Shown here: positions 28,474 through 37,900 of the stretch, piece by piece
How the letters are laid out: each line of letters begins with the position of its first letter
How positions within the stretch are numbered: the stretch's first letter is position 1
DNA from: Herbihabitans rhizosphaerae
GTDB lineage: Bacteria > Actinomycetota > Actinomycetes > Mycobacteriales > Pseudonocardiaceae
Direction of reading: 5' to 3'
Assembly: GCF_004216555.1 (NCBI RefSeq)
Contig: NZ_SGWQ01000002.1
Location: forward strand, 341,219 to 405,218
Length of the DNA stretch: 64,000 nucleotides
Notes under the pieces: model-generated
Database searches by the model: none
What the model was told of the DNA's origin: nothing
Seen by the model: the letters and a program-made list of their open reading frames with translations, nothing else
Program-made: the position numbers and the translations under genes

Positions 28474-29201
28474 ACGCCCTGTTGAAACTGTCCACTGTCG
28501 AGCTGAAACTGTTGGTGCGCAACAAGACCGTGGCGGTCACGGCGATCGCGCTGCCGCTGATGTTCGGCGCGTTCCTGGTGGCCAACCGGGACGCCACCGC
28601 GATGCACGGCGGCTGGCCCGCCGTGGTGGCGCTGCAGTTCGTGTCACTGCTCGGATTCACCGTCTACGTCAGCGTCACCACCACGCTGGCCGCGCGCAGG
28701 CAGGACCTGTACCTCAAGCGACTGCGGTCGGGCGAGGTCTCCGACGGCGCGATCCTCGGCGGCATGATGGTGCCCTTCGCGGTGCTCGGCGTCGCCCAGG
28801 CCGTGGTGATCCTGATCTACATCTCGGTCAACGGCGCGCCGGTGCCGGCCGACCCGGTCGCCCTCGTGCTGGCGCTGATCGTCGGTGTGGCGGTGAGCAT
28901 GGCGGTCGGCGTGGTCACCTCCGCGGTGACCGCCACGGCGGAGATGGCACAGATCACCACCGCGCCGTTCTTCTTCGCCCTGCTCGGCGGCGCGATCTGG
29001 GCGCTGACCAATCCCGGCGACGTGCTCCCGCTGATCGCGCCGGGGGGAGCGGTGACCGACCTGGTGTCCCGTGCCTGGGACGACGGCGGGATCGCCGCGC
29101 ACCTTGGTGACGCGTTGCCGGCGCTGGGCATCAGCGCGGTGTGGGTCATCGTGTCGGTGGTGGCGGCGGGTCGGCTGTTCCGGTGGGAGCCGCGCGGCTG
29201 A
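28470..29201 (+). CDS. ABC-2 type transporter permease
   Basis: A 243-residue membrane protein with six hydrophobic helices: a short cytoplasmic N-terminus, a coupling region ARRQDLYLKRLRSGEVSDGAIL and late helices (PFFFALLGGAIWAL). It is the permease partner of the upstream ATPase, and the two genes overlap by 4 nt (ATGA). Together they probably export a lipid- or membrane-targeting compound; the substrate is unknown. Confidence 0.93.
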   Translation: MNALLKLSTVELKLLVRNKTVAVTAIALPLMFGAFLVANRDATAMHGGWPAVVALQFVSLLGFTVYVSVTTTLAARRQDLYLKRLRSGEVSDGAILGGMMVPFAVLGVAQAVVILIYISVNGAPVPADPVALVLALIVGVAVSMAVGVVTSAVTATAEMAQITTAPFFFALLGGAIWALTNPGDVLPLIAPGGAVTDLVSRAWDDGGIAAHLGDALPALGISAVWVIVSVVAAGRLFRWEPRG

Positions 29202-29236
29202 GCGCCTGACAAACCGTGCCTGACAAACTGGGGGAC

Positions 29237-29947
29237 ATGTTGATCCCCACCGCGACGGAACCCCGGCTCAGGGTCATCGACCCGCCGGGGTCCGTTCCGG
29301 TCAAGGCCATCGTGATGGTGCTGCACGGTGGCAGCGAGACCGGCAGGCAGCGGGCGCACCGGTTGCGGTTGGCCTACCTGCGGATGCTCCCGTTCGGCAC
29401 GAATCTGGCCGCGTCGACGGTCGACGACGGGGTGGCCGTGTGGTTGCTGCGGTACCGCTACCGCGGCTGGAACGCACCGCACGAGGACCCGATCGAGGAC
29501 GCGCGGTGGGCCCTGGCGCGAGCCCGCGAGCGGCACCCCGGCGTGCCGGTGGTGCTCGTCGGGCACTCGATGGGCGGACGGGTGGCCCTGCGCGTCGCCG
29601 GGGACGAGGCCGTCGCCGGGGTGTGCGCGCTGGCGCCGTGGACACCGTCCGGCGAGCCGGTCGACCAACTCGCCGGGCGCACCGTGCTGATCGCGCACGG
29701 TGATCGTGACACCACCACGCTGCCGGCGGACTCGTACGCGTACGCGCTGCGGGCCAAGGAGATCACCGACTCGGTGTGCCGCCTCACCGTGCGTGGCGAG
29801 GGGCACGCGCTGCTGCGCAAGGCCGGGGTGTGGACGGCGCTGGTGCGCTCGTTCACCAAGGGCGTGCTCGGGCTGGAGCCGCTCGATGACAAGATCACCG
29901 AGGCGCTGCGCAAGCCGTCACCCGATGGGCTCGACGTGATGGTGTGA
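29237..29947 (+). CDS. Alpha/beta hydrolase (dienelactone-hydrolase-like)
   Basis: A 236-residue alpha/beta hydrolase: MVLHGGSETGR oxyanion region, nucleophile GHSMGGRVAL near residue 108, Asp in AHGDRDTTTLP and His in GEGHALL complete a Ser-Asp-His triad. I chose ATG 29237; a GTG at 29216 would add seven residues. The imperfect leader contains the tandem sequence GCCTGACAAAC twice (about 29205-29230). No signal peptide, so probably cytoplasmic. Confidence 0.85.
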   Translation: MLIPTATEPRLRVIDPPGSVPVKAIVMVLHGGSETGRQRAHRLRLAYLRMLPFGTNLAASTVDDGVAVWLLRYRYRGWNAPHEDPIEDARWALARARERHPGVPVVLVGHSMGGRVALRVAGDEAVAGVCALAPWTPSGEPVDQLAGRTVLIAHGDRDTTTLPADSYAYALRAKEITDSVCRLTVRGEGHALLRKAGVWTALVRSFTKGVLGLEPLDDKITEALRKPSPDGLDVMV

Positions 29948-29998
29948 AACACCGAGTGTCGCCTTCGTCGCGGAGCGTCGCCCGCGTACCGTGTGGCG

Positions 29999-30106
29999 GT
30001 GGGCACACGGGGTGCCGACGCAACCGGGTGGGTCGGGCGCACGTCTCCCAATGACAAGAAGGAGCGCATCGAGATGATGCTGTCGGGGGAGGGTGAACAA
30101 CGATGA
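29999..30106 (+). CDS. Small 35-aa protein or leader peptide upstream of the LCP gene
   Basis: A short frame begins at GTG 29999 (or 29993) and ends at a TGA (30104-30106) that overlaps the ATG of the LCP gene by 4 nt. It encodes MGTRGADATGWVGRTSPNDK, continues with a KERIEMM stretch and ends LSGEGEQR. A TACCGT -10 box at 29987-29992 would place transcription start on the GTG, so it would be leaderless. The GGGGGAGGG ahead of the LCP ATG lies inside it. The coupling makes real translation plausible; the function is unknown. Confidence 0.5.
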   Translation: MGTRGADATGWVGRTSPNDKKERIEMMLSGEGEQR

Positions 30107-31344
30107 GCCATGGCCAGGGTGGGCCAGGCTGGGGTAACGGAGGCGGCAACCGGCCGCCGCCACGGCGTCCCGCGCCGACCCGGCACATGCCGATGGCGCC
30201 GGGGTCCGAAGGCCCCTACGGCGAGCCACGGCTGTACGGCGACCGCTACGGAGGTGGTCCGGAGCCGCAACAGCCACCGCCGCCGGGCCGGTACGGGCCG
30301 AACGACTACGGCCAGCCGCCGCACCAGCCGCCGGGGCAACAGCCGCCACCCGGTCCGCCGCCACCGCGTCCGCGCAAGCGCAGGCGGGTCGGCCGCACGC
30401 TGCTGATCATCTTTCTGGCGTTCCTGACGTTGATCGGCGGCATCTGGATCTGGCTGGACACCTCGCTGACCCGCGTGGAGGCGATCACCGACTACCCGGG
30501 ACGGCCCGCCGAGGCCGCCGGCGTCAACTGGCTGATCGTCGGCTCGGACAGCCGCGAGGGCATGGCGGCCGAGGAGCAGGAGCACCTGTCCACCGGCGAT
30601 GTCGGCGGCAAGCGCACCGACACGATGATGTTGCTGCACGTCCCGGACAACAGCAGCAAGCCGACGCTGGTCAGCCTGATGCGTGACTCGCTGGTCGAGA
30701 TCCCCGGTCAGGGCAAGTCGAAGAAGATGCTGAACTCGGCGTACGGGATCGGCGGCCCGAAGCTGCTCACGCAGACCGTGGAGAAGAACACCGGGCTGCG
30801 GATCGAGCACTACATGGAGATCGGCCTCGGCGGGTTCGCCGAGATCGTGGACGCCGTCGGCGGTGTCGACATGTGTCTGGACAAGCCGGTGAACGACCCG
30901 AAGGCGGGGATCAACCTTAAGGCCGGCTGCCAGGAGTTGGACGGCCCGGCAGCACTCGGCTACGTGCGCACCCGCGCGGTCGCCACGAACGGCGTCGCCG
31001 ACGACTTCGGCCGCACGCTGCGCCAGCGCCAGTTCATCAGCGCGCTGACCGACAAGGTGGCCAGTCCCGGCACGCTGCTCAACCCGTTCCGGCTGTTCCC
31101 GTTGCTGGGCAGCGCGCCGGAGGCGATCACCGTGGACGAGGGCGATCACCTGCATCACCTGCCGTCGGTGGCGTTCGCGATCGCGGGTGCCAGCAACGGG
31201 GACACGAACACCACGATCGTGCCGTTCACGCCGAAGGGCGCCAGGATCGAGTGGCACCCGACCAAGTCCAAGCAGCTGTTCGAAGCGCTGCGCACGGACG
31301 CCGAGGTGCCCAAGGAGTTGATCATCACCGGCCCCGCCGGCTAG
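30103..31344 (+). CDS. LytR-CpsA-Psr (LCP) family cell-wall polymer ligase
   Basis: A 413-residue protein with a Pro/Gly/Gln-rich cytoplasmic tail (1-95), a basic stop (RPRKRRRVGR), one transmembrane helix at about 99-120 and an extracellular LCP domain. Landmarks are NWLIVGSDSR, the Arg/Asp pair KRTDTMMLLH, SLMRDSLVEIPG, and a late YVRTRAVA...DDFGRTLRQRQF. LCP enzymes attach anionic or arabinogalactan-type polymers to peptidoglycan from lipid-linked donors. ATG start with GGGGGAGGG about 10 nt upstream, overlapping a small upstream frame. Confidence 0.93.
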   Translation: MSHGQGGPGWGNGGGNRPPPRRPAPTRHMPMAPGSEGPYGEPRLYGDRYGGGPEPQQPPPPGRYGPNDYGQPPHQPPGQQPPPGPPPPRPRKRRRVGRTLLIIFLAFLTLIGGIWIWLDTSLTRVEAITDYPGRPAEAAGVNWLIVGSDSREGMAAEEQEHLSTGDVGGKRTDTMMLLHVPDNSSKPTLVSLMRDSLVEIPGQGKSKKMLNSAYGIGGPKLLTQTVEKNTGLRIEHYMEIGLGGFAEIVDAVGGVDMCLDKPVNDPKAGINLKAGCQELDGPAALGYVRTRAVATNGVADDFGRTLRQRQFISALTDKVASPGTLLNPFRLFPLLGSAPEAITVDEGDHLHHLPSVAFAIAGASNGDTNTTIVPFTPKGARIEWHPTKSKQLFEALRTDAEVPKELIITGPAG

Positions 31345-31404
31345 CCGGAATCGTCGGCTGCCGCTGCTACGTTCCGCGCGAACGCATGCAGAGGCGGAGG
31401 AACC

Positions 31405-31878
31405 ATGGCAGAAGTGGCACTGCGGCCGATTGAGGACGGCGACCTCGACACGCTGTTCGACCAGAGGCGTGATCCCGAGGCCGTTCGGATGGCGGCGTTC
31501 ACCGCCAAGGATCCGAACGACCGCGCCGCGTTCGACGCGCACATGGCGAAGACGCGGGCCGCGCCCGACGTCCATCAGTTCGCCGTGACCGAGGCCGGAC
31601 GTCTGGTCGGCAGCATCGCCAGTTTCGTCATGGAGGGCGACACCGAGATCACCTACTGGATCGACCGTTCGGTCTGGGGACAGGGCGTGGCCGGCCAGGC
31701 ACTCGCCCTGCTCCTGGAGCGGATCACGACCCGGCCGCTGCACGCCCGCGCCGCCAGTGACAACCTCGGATCGCTCAAAGTCCTGCGGAGGGCCGGCTTC
31801 GCGATCATCGGCACGGAGATCGCCTACGCGCCCGCCCGGAACGCCGAGATCGAGGAGACGATCCTGCGGCTCGACTAG
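31405..31878 (+). CDS. GNAT-family N-acetyltransferase (RimJ-like)
   Basis: A 157-residue acetyltransferase: LRPIEDGDLDTLFDQRRDP at the N-terminus, ITYWIDRSVWGQGVAGQAL (the acetyl-CoA-binding Q/RxxGxG/A loop) and ASDNLGSLKVLRRAGF near the end match the RimJ/Acetyltransf_3 group. It would acetylate an amino group on a small molecule or protein; the acceptor is unknown. RBS GGAGGAACC. The TAG stop shares CTAG with the convergent peroxiredoxin gene. Confidence 0.9.
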   Translation: MAEVALRPIEDGDLDTLFDQRRDPEAVRMAAFTAKDPNDRAAFDAHMAKTRAAPDVHQFAVTEAGRLVGSIASFVMEGDTEITYWIDRSVWGQGVAGQALALLLERITTRPLHARAASDNLGSLKVLRRAGFAIIGTEIAYAPARNAEIEETILRLD

Positions 31879-32333
31879 GCGCGGGCGCGCAGGGCGGCGA
31901 GCGCCTTGTCGGCGTGCACGTTCATGCGCAGCTCACTGGAGATCACCTCGAGCACGGTGCGATCGGTGTCGATCACGAACGTCTTGCGCTTGGTGAGCAG
32001 CGGGCCGACGCCGATCGAGCGGCGCACGCCGAACGCCTTCGCCACCTGTCCGTCCACATCGGACAGCAGTGGGAAGTCGAACGAGTGCTTCTCGGAGAAC
32101 TCTCGCTGCTTGTCCACGGCGTCCCCGCTGATACCCACGCGGCGCGCGCCCACCTCGCCGAATTCCTTTGCCAGGTCACGGAAGTGGCAGCTCTCCGCGG
32201 TGCACCCGGGCGTCAGTGCGGCGGGGTAGAAGAACAGCACGAGCGGGCCGTCGGCAAGCAGCTCGGTGAGCGTGCGCTTCGTACCGGTCTCGTCGGCCAG
32301 CTCGAAGTCGGGTGCCGTGTCGCCAGCTTTCAT
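31875..32333 (-). CDS. bcp: Peroxiredoxin, Bcp type
   Basis: A 152-residue thiol peroxidase. Peroxidatic Cys44 and resolving Cys49 lie in PAALTPGCTAESC, the BCP/PrxQ pattern, with the N-terminal GDTAPDFELADETG block and FGVRRSIG later. It reduces hydroperoxides in the cytoplasm using thioredoxin-type donors. Length is normal. ATG start. Confidence 0.93.
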   Translation of the reverse strand: MKAGDTAPDFELADETGTKRTLTELLADGPLVLFFYPAALTPGCTAESCHFRDLAKEFGEVGARRVGISGDAVDKQREFSEKHSFDFPLLSDVDGQVAKAFGVRRSIGVGPLLTKRKTFVIDTDRTVLEVISSELRMNVHADKALAALRARA

Positions 32334-32355
32334 CGTGCCTCCGTAGGGTCGTTCC

Positions 32356-32940
32356 GTGGATGATCGACGTCTGGCGCACGTGGTGACCGAGGTGCTCTCG
32401 CCCGCCGTGGTCGTGGTGCTGCTTCCGTTCGCGGTCGCCTGGCACGCTACCGGTCACGAGTTCGGGCCGACCGTGCTGTGGGCGTTGGTGGTGGCGGTGT
32501 TCTACAGCGTGCTGCCGATGGCGTTCATCATCCGGGGCGCGCGGCGCGGACGCTGGGACGGGCACTGGGTGCGCGAGCGCGAGCAGCGGTTCGTGCCGCT
32601 GCTGATGTGCCTGGTCTCGACGATGGCCGGGCTGCTGATCCTGGTGTTCGGCTCGGCGCCGCGCGACATGCTGGCGCTGGCCGCGTCGATGATCGCCACG
32701 CTCCTGGCCTGCATGCTGATCACCCGCTGGTGGAAGGTGTCGGTGCACGCCACGGTCGCCGCCGGCGCGACCGCCACCGTCGTGTTGCTGTACGGACCGT
32801 GGCTGCTGTCGCTCGTGCCACTGGTGGCGCTGGTCTGCTGGGCGCGTGTGGTGCTCACCGATCACACGGTCGCGCAGGTGATCGTCGGCGCGCTGCTCGG
32901 CCCGACCGTCGGCGGCGTGGTGTTCCTCCTGCTGCGCTGA
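32356..32940 (+). CDS. PAP2-like membrane phosphatase family protein
   Basis: A 194-residue protein with five to six transmembrane helices. KVSVHA and RVVLTDHTVAQVIVGALLG match the C-terminal part of the PAP2 phosphatase signature (the S-x-H and R-x5-H parts), while the N-terminal KxxxxxxRP motif is not clear. It probably dephosphorylates a lipid phosphate, or it is a divergent member. It starts at GTG 32356, 22 bp from the divergent peroxiredoxin start. Confidence 0.65.
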   Translation: MDDRRLAHVVTEVLSPAVVVVLLPFAVAWHATGHEFGPTVLWALVVAVFYSVLPMAFIIRGARRGRWDGHWVREREQRFVPLLMCLVSTMAGLLILVFGSAPRDMLALAASMIATLLACMLITRWWKVSVHATVAAGATATVVLLYGPWLLSLVPLVALVCWARVVLTDHTVAQVIVGALLGPTVGGVVFLLLR

Positions 32941-32943
32941 GGA

Positions 32944-33438
32944 CTACTCGCGCCAGCGCACCTCGCGGACCGGCGCCCAGTTCTTGCGGTAGTGCGACAA
33001 CGCGGACACCGCGATCAGGATCGCGGTGATCGGCCACACCGCGACGGCGGTGAACGTCACCCACAGCGGGAGATCGTCGGCGCGCGCGAGCAGCAGGAGC
33101 AGCGGCAGGATCGCGGCGAGCGGCGTGAGCCAGCCGAACGCGTAGGTGCGCAGGACCTCGGCGGGGCGCAGTTGGGAGACCCCGACGATCCGATACCGGG
33201 TGATCGTCTCGTTGTACAGGCCGCTCATCGCGCCGCCCGCGAGCACGCCGTCGCTCACGTAATACCGCTCGAGCGGCATGATCGGCAGGCCCACGATCAT
33301 GAACCAGCGCGTGGCGAAGCAGTGGCCGGTCGGATCGAGGCGGGTGAATCCCTTGAACTCGAAGCCGATCCCGTTGTAGCTGCGCAGACTGCCCGGCCCT
33401 GGGTCGGCGGCCGAGATCGGCCGGACGTCGTCGGGCAT
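32944..33438 (-). CDS. Conserved two-helix membrane protein of unknown function
   Basis: A 164-residue protein. The N-terminal half is soluble (SYNGIGFEFKGFTRLDPTGH, MPLERYYVSDG) and two adjacent transmembrane helices lie at about 102-145. It ends in a basic/Trp-rich RKNWAPVREVRWRE. I do not know the family. ATG start; the 3' end lies 3 bp from the convergent PAP2-like gene. Confidence 0.72.
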   Translation of the reverse strand: MPDDVRPISAADPGPGSLRSYNGIGFEFKGFTRLDPTGHCFATRWFMIVGLPIMPLERYYVSDGVLAGGAMSGLYNETITRYRIVGVSQLRPAEVLRTYAFGWLTPLAAILPLLLLLARADDLPLWVTFTAVAVWPITAILIAVSALSHYRKNWAPVREVRWRE

Positions 33439-33490
33439 GGCGGCACAGTACCGGTGCCGGGATGGGACCCCTCCCGGCTACGGTGGCCGC

Positions 33491-33826
33491 GTGGACAGCA
33501 GGTTCCGGGCGGCGATGCGCCTCATGCGCAAGCGCGACCCACAGCTCGCCGAGGACGGTTTCGGCACTCTGCTTCCGCATACCGCGCTCTACGCCGACGA
33601 CCTGATCGCCGAGTTCGAAGCCGAGCGCGACGATCGCGGCCTGCGTCGCTGGCTGCTGGAGCTGATCGCGGAAAGCCGCGCGCCGCAAGCATTGCCGATC
33701 TTCGTGCGGGAGCTGAGTTCCGAGGACGAGTCGTTGCGCGACTGGGCCGCGGACGGCCTGCGCAATCTGGACACGAAAGAGGCCCGCGAGGCGCTCTACC
33801 GCGCCAAGGCGAACGGGCAGCTCTAG
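33491..33826 (+). CDS. Small HEAT-repeat-like protein
   Basis: A 111-residue helical protein. RGLRRWLLELIAESRAPQALPIFVREL and SLRDWAADGLRNLDTKEARE read as two HEAT-like helix pairs, so it is probably a protein-interaction module. I chose GTG 33491, just after the divergent gene's start region; an ATG at 33437 would overlap that gene. Its stop shares CTAG with the convergent deaminase. Confidence 0.65.
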   Translation: MDSRFRAAMRLMRKRDPQLAEDGFGTLLPHTALYADDLIAEFEAERDDRGLRRWLLELIAESRAPQALPIFVRELSSEDESLRDWAADGLRNLDTKEAREALYRAKANGQL

Positions 33827-34296
33827 TACTCGACCTTGTCGGGCTTGGCGCGCCAGGCGTCGAACGGGCTCGTCTCGCCGCCGGTGCGGTGCTGGCTCAG
33901 CTCGACCGGCCAGGCGGCGCGCGGCTTGCCGAACAGGTCGTGGAACGCGCGGTCGTCGAACCCGGCCGCCGCCGCGTCGTCCCGGTCCGCCGCGTAGACC
34001 ACCCGGTCCACGCGCGCCCACAGCGCGGTGAACAGGCACATCGGGCAGGGCTCGCACGAGCTGACCAGCACGCAGCCGGTCAGCGTGAAGTCGCCGGTCT
34101 CCTCGCAGGCCCGGCGAATCGCGACGACCTCGGCGTGCGCGGTCGGGTCGAGCGTGGACGTCACCTGGTTCACGCCGTTGGCCACCACGTCGTCCCCGCG
34201 CACGATCAGCGCGCCGAACGGGCCACCACCGTCGCCGACGCTGCGCTCGGCGAGCGCCACCGCCTCGGCGAGCCACTTGTCGTCCCGCGTCTTCAT
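33823..34296 (-). CDS. Nucleoside/guanine deaminase (CMP/dCMP deaminase fold)
   Basis: A 157-residue zinc deaminase: HAEVVAIRRA provides the zinc His and catalytic Glu, and SSCEPCPMC the two zinc Cys. The DRVVYAADRDDAAAAGFDD region and the C-terminus resemble bacterial guanine deaminase (GuaD-like) rather than tRNA adenosine deaminase TadA. It would convert guanine to xanthine. The ATG at 34296 overlaps the thioesterase stop by 4 nt. Confidence 0.88.
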   Translation of the reverse strand: MKTRDDKWLAEAVALAERSVGDGGGPFGALIVRGDDVVANGVNQVTSTLDPTAHAEVVAIRRACEETGDFTLTGCVLVSSCEPCPMCLFTALWARVDRVVYAADRDDAAAAGFDDRAFHDLFGKPRAAWPVELSQHRTGGETSPFDAWRAKPDKVEY

Positions 34297-34694
34297 CGCG
34301 TGTCTCCGATCGTGCGGCTGCGGCCGCGGAATTCGGCCACCACCTCGTCCCCGCGCCGCACGGTCACGTCGTAGATGCCGCTGCGGCCGAACCGGGTGCG
34401 CTCCCTGGCGGTCGCGACCAGCTCGTCGCCGGCGTACACGGGCGCCACGAACGTGATGTCCGCGCCGGCGGCGACGGCCACCGGACCGTGGCTGTTGCAC
34501 GCGCAGGCGAACGCGGTGTCGGCCACCATGAACACGTACCCGCCGTGCGCCACGGCGTGCCCGTTCACCATCGCGTCGGTGATTTTCATCCGGACCGACG
34601 CGTGACCGATGCCGGATTCGACCAGCTCCATGCCGAGGCTTGAGGACGCGGCGTCGTCGCGCAGCATCCGTGCCACGGGGTCGCTGTCGGGCAC
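34293..34694 (-). CDS. PaaI-type hotdog-fold thioesterase
   Basis: A 133-residue hotdog protein: GHASVRMKITDAMVNGHAVAHGGYVFMVADTAF carries the HGG motif and the Asp of PaaI thioesterases. It would hydrolyse aryl- or hydroxyphenylacetyl-CoA side products. I chose GTG 34694 with AAAGGGGG about 7 nt upstream; a GTG at 34718 is possible. No other phenylacetate genes are in the window. The gene is coupled to the deaminase gene by ATGA. Confidence 0.86.
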   Translation of the reverse strand: MPDSDPVARMLRDDAASSSLGMELVESGIGHASVRMKITDAMVNGHAVAHGGYVFMVADTAFACACNSHGPVAVAAGADITFVAPVYAGDELVATARERTRFGRSGIYDVTVRRGDEVVAEFRGRSRTIGDTR

Positions 34695-34921
34695 GTCACA
34701 CCCCCTTTCCTCCACCACGCGGCTGTCGAGACCCGGTATCCGCCCGTAGCGTGGGTTTTGTCGCCATCGTCGCAGGTGCCGAACGCTCCGGCAGCGATGG
34801 GCCAGACCACGGGTGCCACCCCTGTCAGACCCCGACGTGGTTGCACTTCCGATAGTAGGACGTCAAACTATTTCAGTAGGCCGTTTGCCGTGGCCTCACG
34901 TTGAGCACCCTCGGAGTACAG
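34695..34921. promoter_or_regulatory. Upstream region of icmF
   Basis: A 227-bp gene-free stretch between divergent genes. Near its right end AGTAGG occurs twice 21 bp apart (34854-34859 and 34875-34880), around the AT-rich CAAACTATTTC; this may be a promoter/operator for icmF. No cobalamin riboswitch is visible here, although IcmF uses B12. Confidence 0.35.
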
Positions 34922-37900
34922 ATGACCGCGTCCTTGTACCGCCCGCAGCACCCGGTCCGCTTCGTGACCGCCGCGAGCCTGTTCGACGGCCACGACGCGG
35001 CGATCAACATCATGCGGCGCATCCTGCAGTCGCAGGGCGCCGAGGTGGTGCACCTCGGGCACAACCGCTCGGTCCGCGAGGTGGTCGACGCCGCGATCCA
35101 GGAGGACGCGCACGGCGTCGCGATCAGCGCCTACCAGGGCGGACACGTCGAGTACTTCAGCTACCTGGTCGAGCTGCTGAACGAGCGCGGCGCCGGCCAC
35201 GTGAAGGTGTTCGGCGGCGGCGGTGGCGTGATCGTGCCAGCCGAGATCGAGCTGCTGCACTCGCGCGGGGTGGCCCGCATCTTCTCCCCGGAGGACGGCC
35301 AGGAGCTGGGCCTCGCCCGCATGATCAACACGATGATCGAGGCGTGCGACCACGACCTCGCCGAGGTGCCGCCGTCCACCTGGGACGGCCTGTACGGCGG
35401 TGACCAGGCCACGCTGGCCAGGGCGATCACGCTGATCGAGGCCGGCAAGCTGCCCGAGGACGTGCGCACCACGATCGCCGGCACCGCGAGCAACCGCGCC
35501 GTGCCGGTGCTCGGCATCACCGGCACCGGCGGCTCCGGCAAGTCCTCGCTGACCGACGAGCTGGTGCGCCGGTTCCGGACCGACCAGCAGGACAAGCTGC
35601 GCATCACGGTGATCGCGGTCGACCCGACCCGCCGGCGCGGCGGCGGTGCGCTGCTCGGCGACCGGATCAGGATGAACTCGCTCGACGGCGACCACGTGTT
35701 CTTCCGCTCGATGGCCACTCGTGGTGCGGGCTCGGAGGTGCCCGAGGGGCTCACCGACGCGATCGCCGCCGCGAAGGCCGCCGGCAGCGATCTGGTGGTC
35801 GTGGAGACGCCGGGCATCGGCCAGGGTGACGCCGCGATCGTGCCGTTCGTGGACGTGTCGCTGTACGTGATGACGCCGGAGTTCGGCGCCGCGTCACAGC
35901 TCGAGAAGATCGACATGCTGGACTTCGCCGACCTGGTGGCGATCAACAAGTTCGAGCGCAGGGGAGCCGAGGACGCCCGCCGGGACGTCGCGCGCCAGCT
36001 CGTGCGCAACCGGGAGGCGTTCGGCGCGAAGTGGCAGGACATGCCGGTGTACGGCACGAGTGCCGCCACGTTCAACGACGACGGTGTCACCGCGCTGTAC
36101 CAGGAGCTGCGGAACCTGTTGACGGACAAGGGTTTGCCGGTCACCGACGGCACCCTCGCCCCGGTGGACGGGAAGGTCTCCACCACGGCGGCGACGGTCG
36201 TCCCGGCGGCCCGCGTGCGGTACCTGTCCGACATCGCCGAGACCCTGCGCGGCTACCACACGCGGACCGACCAGCAGGTCGCCGCGGTGCGCCGGCGTAA
36301 CCACCTCACGGCCGCGCGCGACGAGTTGGCCAAGGCCGAGGCGCCGACCGACGACATCGAACGCCTCGCCGCCGAGGCCGACGCGGCGCTGGACAAGGAC
36401 ACCGCCGCGGCGCTGGAGGAGTGGCCCCAGGTCGTGGAGGACTACTCCGGCGACGAGATGGTGGTCACCGTGCGGGACAAGGAGATCCACACCAACCTGG
36501 TGCGGGAGACGTTGTCCGGCAACAAGGTCCGCCGCGTGTCACTGCCGCGCTACGACGACGAGGCGTCCCTGCTGCGGTTCCTCCGCAAGGAGAACCTGCC
36601 CGGCAAATTCCCTTACACGGCAGGGGTTTTCGCGTTCAAGCGGGACAACGAGGACCCGGCCAGGATGTTCGCCGGCGAGGGTGACGCGTTCCGCACGAAC
36701 CGGCGCTTCAAGTACCTGTCGGAGGGTTCGGAGGCCACCCGCCTGTCCACCGCGTTCGACTCGGTGACGCTGTACGGCCGCGACCCGGACACCCCGCCGG
36801 ACGTGTACGGCAAGATCGGCACCTCGGGTGTGTCGATCGCCTCGCTGGAGGACATGAAGGCGCTCTACGACGGGTTCGACCTCGCCTCGCCGACCACGTC
36901 GGTGTCGATGACCATCAACGGTCCGGCGCCCACCATCCTGGCGTACTTCCTGAACACCGCGATCGACGCCGAGGTGGACAAGTTCGTTGCCGCACAAGGC
37001 AAGCAGCCCGACGAGCAGGAGCACGCCGAGCTGGCGGCGAAGGCGCTGCAGACCGTGCGCGGCACCGTGCAGGCCGACATCCTCAAGGAGGATCAGGGGC
37101 AGAACACCTGCATCTTCTCCACCGAGTTCTCGCTGCGCATGATGGCCGACATCCAGGCGTACTTCATCCAGCAGAAGGTGCGGAACTTCTACTCGGTGTC
37201 GATCTCCGGCTACCACATCGCCGAGGCCGGGGCGAACCCGATCAGCCAGCTCGCCTTCACCTTGGCCAACGGGTTCACCTACGTGGAGTCCTACCTGGCG
37301 CGCGGGCTGGACATCGACGACTTCGCGCCGAACCTGTCGTTCTTCTTCTCCAACGGGATGGACGCCGAGTACTCGGTGATCGGCCGGGTGGCCCGCCGCA
37401 TCTGGTCGGTGGCCATGAAGGAGCGCTACGGCGCGAACGAGCGGTCGCAGAAGCTGAAGTACCACGTGCAGACCAGCGGCCGGTCGCTGCACGCGCAGGA
37501 GATGCAGTTCAACGACATCCGCACCACGCTGCAGGCGCTGTGCGCGCTCTACGACAACGCGAACTCGTTGCACACCAATGCTTTCGACGAGGCGATCACC
37601 ACGCCGACGGAGACCTCGGTGCGCCGCGCGATGGCGATCCAGTTGATCATCAACAGGGAGTGGGGCCTGTCGATGAACGAGAACCCGCTGCAGGGTTCGT
37701 TCGTCATCGACGAGCTGACCGACCTGGTGGAGGAGGCCGTGCTCACCGAGTTCGACCGCATCTCCGACCGCGGTGGCGTGCTCGGCGCGATGGAGACCGG
37801 CTACCAGCGCGGCAAGATCCAGGACGAGTCGATGCTCTACGAGCAGCGCAAGCACGACGGCTCGCTGCCGCTGATCGGCGTGAACACGTTCCTGCCGAGC

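Noticed and set aside
29205-29230. Tandem GCCTGACAAAC repeat as an operator
   Set aside because: Only two copies, no dyad symmetry, and the second may be coding if the GTG at 29216 is used; it could be a chance duplication.
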